Translations under genes and position numbers: made by a program
Source of the DNA: Hyphomicrobiales bacterium
Lineage (GTDB): Bacteria > Pseudomonadota > Alphaproteobacteria > Rhizobiales > Rhizobiaceae
Assembly (NCBI GenBank): GCA_900467745.1
Contig: UBQW01000025.1
Location: forward strand, 44,982-108,981
DNA: 64,000 nt
Direction of reading: 5' to 3'
The notes under the pieces: generated by a model
The model's input: the letters and a program-made list of their open reading frames with translations, nothing else
What the model was told of the DNA's origin: nothing
The model's database searches: none
Part shown: positions 62,083 through 64,000 of the stretch, one piece after another
How the letters are laid out: every line of letters begins with the position of its first letter
Position numbering within the stretch: the stretch's first letter is position 1

Positions 62083-62904
62083 TCAGCTTGTCTTTGCCTG
62101 GCGCCCGCGCAGCATCATCATGATGCCGAGCGCGACGAGAATGATGGTGAAGGAAAACAGCGTCGTCACGGTGCCGAGCGCATAGAGCACCGGCGTCGTC
62201 ACGTTGGTCGTCATCCCGTAGATCTCGAGCGGCAGCGTGTTGTAGCTGCCAGAGGTCATCAGCGTGCGGGCGAATTCGTCATAGGAAAGCGTGAAGCCGA
62301 ACAGGCCGACACCGATCAGGCTGGGCGCGATCATCGGCAATACGACATGCACGAAGGTCTGCCACGACGTCGCCCCGAGATCGCGCGCCGCCTCTTCGTA
62401 AGCCGGTGAGAAGCGGTTGAAGACGGCGAACATGATCAGCACGCCGAAGGGCAGCGTCCATGTCAGATGCGCGCCGAAGGCCGATGAGTACCAGGCCGGC
62501 TTCAGCCCGCCCTGCTGGAACACCACGCCGATGCCGAGCGAGATGATGATCGACGGCACCACGAGGCTGGCAACCGTCGCGTAGAACAGCAATGTCGCCC
62601 CACGGAACCGGCGGCGGAAGGCAAGGCCCGCGAGCAGCGACACCACGACGGTGACGACCATGACCATCAGGCCGAGCGAGAAGGAGCGGCGGAAGGATGC
62701 TCCGAAATCGCCCACCGCCTGCTTTTCGAACAGGTTGAAGAACCAGTGGACCGAGACACCATTGAGCGGAAATGTCAGGCCGCCATCCGGCCCCTGGAAG
62801 GAGAGGATCAGGATCGCCGACAGCGGGCCGTAGAGGAACAGCACGAACAGGAGGAAGAAGGCGGCGAGCACGTAGAATTCGAGCGTGCGCTTTTCGTGAC
62901 TCAT
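62083..62904 (-). CDS. ABC transporter permease, PotC type
   Basis: 273 residues, six membrane segments. The ATPase-contact loop is AYEEAARDLGATSWQTFVHVVLPMIAPS near residues 168-195. It follows the PotB-like permease with a one-base gap and precedes the racemase-like gene. The ATPase and binding protein are presumably upstream, beyond the right edge, since the operon runs on the minus strand. Confidence 0.9.
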   Translation of the reverse strand: MSHEKRTLEFYVLAAFFLLFVLFLYGPLSAILILSFQGPDGGLTFPLNGVSVHWFFNLFEKQAVGDFGASFRRSFSLGLMVMVVTVVVSLLAGLAFRRRFRGATLLFYATVASLVVPSIIISLGIGVVFQQGGLKPAWYSSAFGAHLTWTLPFGVLIMFAVFNRFSPAYEEAARDLGATSWQTFVHVVLPMIAPSLIGVGLFGFTLSYDEFARTLMTSGSYNTLPLEIYGMTTNVTTPVLYALGTVTTLFSFTIILVALGIMMMLRGRQAKTS

Positions 62905-62905
62905 C

Positions 62906-63820
62906 TCAAAGCTCCTTGCGGATATCGACGACGCGCAGGATGGCCGCGACCATCATCAACACGACGATCAGAAGCACGACGGCATTGGCGGCGGCAGCCG
63001 GATATTGCAGCAGCGACATCTGGTTCTTCATCATCAGCGCCACCGAGGCGCTCTGCCCGCCGGACATGACCTGCACCGTCGAGAAGTCGGCCATCACGAG
63101 CGTGACGACGAAGATCGAGCCGATGGCAATGCCGGGCTTGGCAAGCGGGATGACGACATTCCAGAGGATCTGCCAGCCGCTGGCGCCGGCATCGCGCGCC
63201 GCCTCGAACAGCGAGCGGTCGATGCGCATCAGCGTGTTGAAGATCGGCGTCACCATGAACAGCGTGTAGAGGTGCACCATGGCAAGCACCACGGCGAAAT
63301 CGGAATAGAGCAGCCATTCGATCGGCTGCGGGATGACGCCCATCTTAATCAGCGCCGAATTGACCAGGCCGTTGCGGCCGAGCACCGGGATCCAGGAGAT
63401 CATGCGGATGATGTTCGAGGTCATGAACGGCACGGTGCAGACCAGAAACAGGATCATCTGCGTCGACGTGCGGCGGATGTGGAAGGCGAGGAAATAGGCG
63501 ACCCAGAAACCGATGAAGACGGTGAGCGCCCAGACGATGACGGTGAATTTCAGCGTGTTCAGATAGGTCTTCCACGTGACCCACGAGCCGAGCGTCTCGG
63601 CGTAGTTCATCGTCAGGAAATCGGGATAGAGACCGGCGAAGTCGTAGTCCCAGAAGCTGACCACCGCGATCATCAAAATCGGCAGGATGAAGAAGAAGCC
63701 GAGGATGAGGATCAGCGGCGTCGCCTGGAGATAGGAGGCCGCCCACGGCGCCAGCCGAAAGCCCGGGCTGCGCACCCGCTCAGTCGTCTCGTTTGTTTCT
63801 GCTGAAGCGATCGTCGCCAT
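62906..63820 (-). CDS. ABC transporter permease, PotB type
   Basis: 304 residues from the ATG at 63820 with AAAGGGA upstream; the open frame extends left of that through a repeat and is not used. Six membrane segments and the EAA loop SLFEAARDAGASGWQILWNVVIPLAKPG near residues 208-235 identify it. Polyamine-type importers of this arrangement also carry opines, allantoin or hydantoins. The start lies only about 45 bases from a palindromic repeat. Confidence 0.9.
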   Translation of the reverse strand: MATIASAETNETTERVRSPGFRLAPWAASYLQATPLILILGFFFILPILMIAVVSFWDYDFAGLYPDFLTMNYAETLGSWVTWKTYLNTLKFTVIVWALTVFIGFWVAYFLAFHIRRTSTQMILFLVCTVPFMTSNIIRMISWIPVLGRNGLVNSALIKMGVIPQPIEWLLYSDFAVVLAMVHLYTLFMVTPIFNTLMRIDRSLFEAARDAGASGWQILWNVVIPLAKPGIAIGSIFVVTLVMADFSTVQVMSGGQSASVALMMKNQMSLLQYPAAAANAVVLLIVVLMMVAAILRVVDIRKEL

Positions 63821-63865
63821 CGCTGATCCCTTTTCCAGTTGGCATTGCGTTGCGTGGCGCCCCCT

Positions 63866-64000
63866 CTGCCCTGCCGGGCATCTCCCCCACAGGTGGGGAG
63901 ATTGGCTGGGCGCAACCGCTCGCTCCACGCTCGTTGCTTGGGTGGGGAGCAGGCCACGAGCCGATCTCCCTCCTTGTAGGGGAGATGTCCGGCAGGACAG
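63866..64000. repeat. Palindromic intergenic element with terminal inverted repeats (RIME-like)
   Basis: The 22 bases at 63866-63887 (starting CTGCCCTGCCGGG) match the reverse complement of 63979-64000 at about 20 positions. Inner text has the CTCCCC/GGGGAG motifs typical of rhizobial intergenic mosaic elements. The element may continue beyond the window edge. It lies immediately upstream of the ABC permease gene and carries no open reading frame of note. Confidence 0.7.

Overview
The window reads as chromosome of an alphaproteobacterium of the order Hyphomicrobiales (Rhizobiales), most likely Rhizobiaceae. The base composition is high in G+C. Gene content and order are rhizobial: a mraZ-rsmH-ftsL-ftsI cluster next to rnpB, the betaine-lipid pair btaA/btaB, PPi-dependent phosphofructokinase, a SahR-type regulator fused to a methyltransferase, and palindromic intergenic elements of the kind rhizobia carry. 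No insertion sequence, prophage, CRISPR array, tRNA or rRNA was seen.

1-9.9 kb: the start of the division and cell-wall (dcw) cluster on the minus strand (murE edge, ftsI, ftsL, rsmH, mraZ), four in-phase TGGGN repeats that look like the MraZ operator, a small zinc-ribbon protein, RNase P RNA, two tandem FAD oxidoreductases, a secreted transglycosylase, an AmpD-type amidase and a TerB-DnaJ protein. 10-19.5 kb: PPi-PFK, a LysE exporter, a lipoprotein transglycosylase, a serine hydrolase, btaAB, a GH25 lipoprotein, an MltB-type transglycosylase and a 25-residue membrane peptide. Together with the L,D-transpeptidase at 33 kb this is an unusual density of peptidoglycan enzymes.

19.5-36.6 kb: sahR-metF, the ABC-F factor EttA, a possible STT3-like GT-C membrane enzyme, RNase T2, a plus-strand operon of alpha/beta hydrolase, EamA permease, CoA transferase and ThDP enzyme, then RidA, a small phosphatase-like protein, an epimerase-like protein, the L,D-transpeptidase, a LuxR regulator and an orphan ParA.

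36.8-52.3 kb: the most interesting block. Iron alcohol dehydrogenase and aldehyde dehydrogenase, a VapC-type toxin-antitoxin pair, a glutamine-synthetase-like ligase, an APC (ACT-type) permease and an N-formylglutamate-amidohydrolase-like hydrolase together contain every step needed to break down an amino alcohol such as ethanolamine through gamma-glutamyl intermediates. Divergently, an RpiR regulator precedes a four-gene ABC importer, an MFS carrier, a NIPSNAP protein and a PP2C-like protein.

52.4-64 kb: metH, whose upstream palindrome has the same 16-bp core as the one before sahR-metF, which ties the methionine cycle genes into one regulon; an AGE-family sugar isomerase; small proteins; a Tat-exported metallo-hydrolase divergent from a LysR regulator; a UPF0303 protein; and a hydantoin-racemase-like gene behind two PotB/PotC-type permeases. 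The window ends inside or at the edge of a palindromic repeat.

Starts were moved inward from the longest open frame wherever a ribosome site, signal peptide or family length argued for it. All functional names come from reading motifs by eye; no database search was run.
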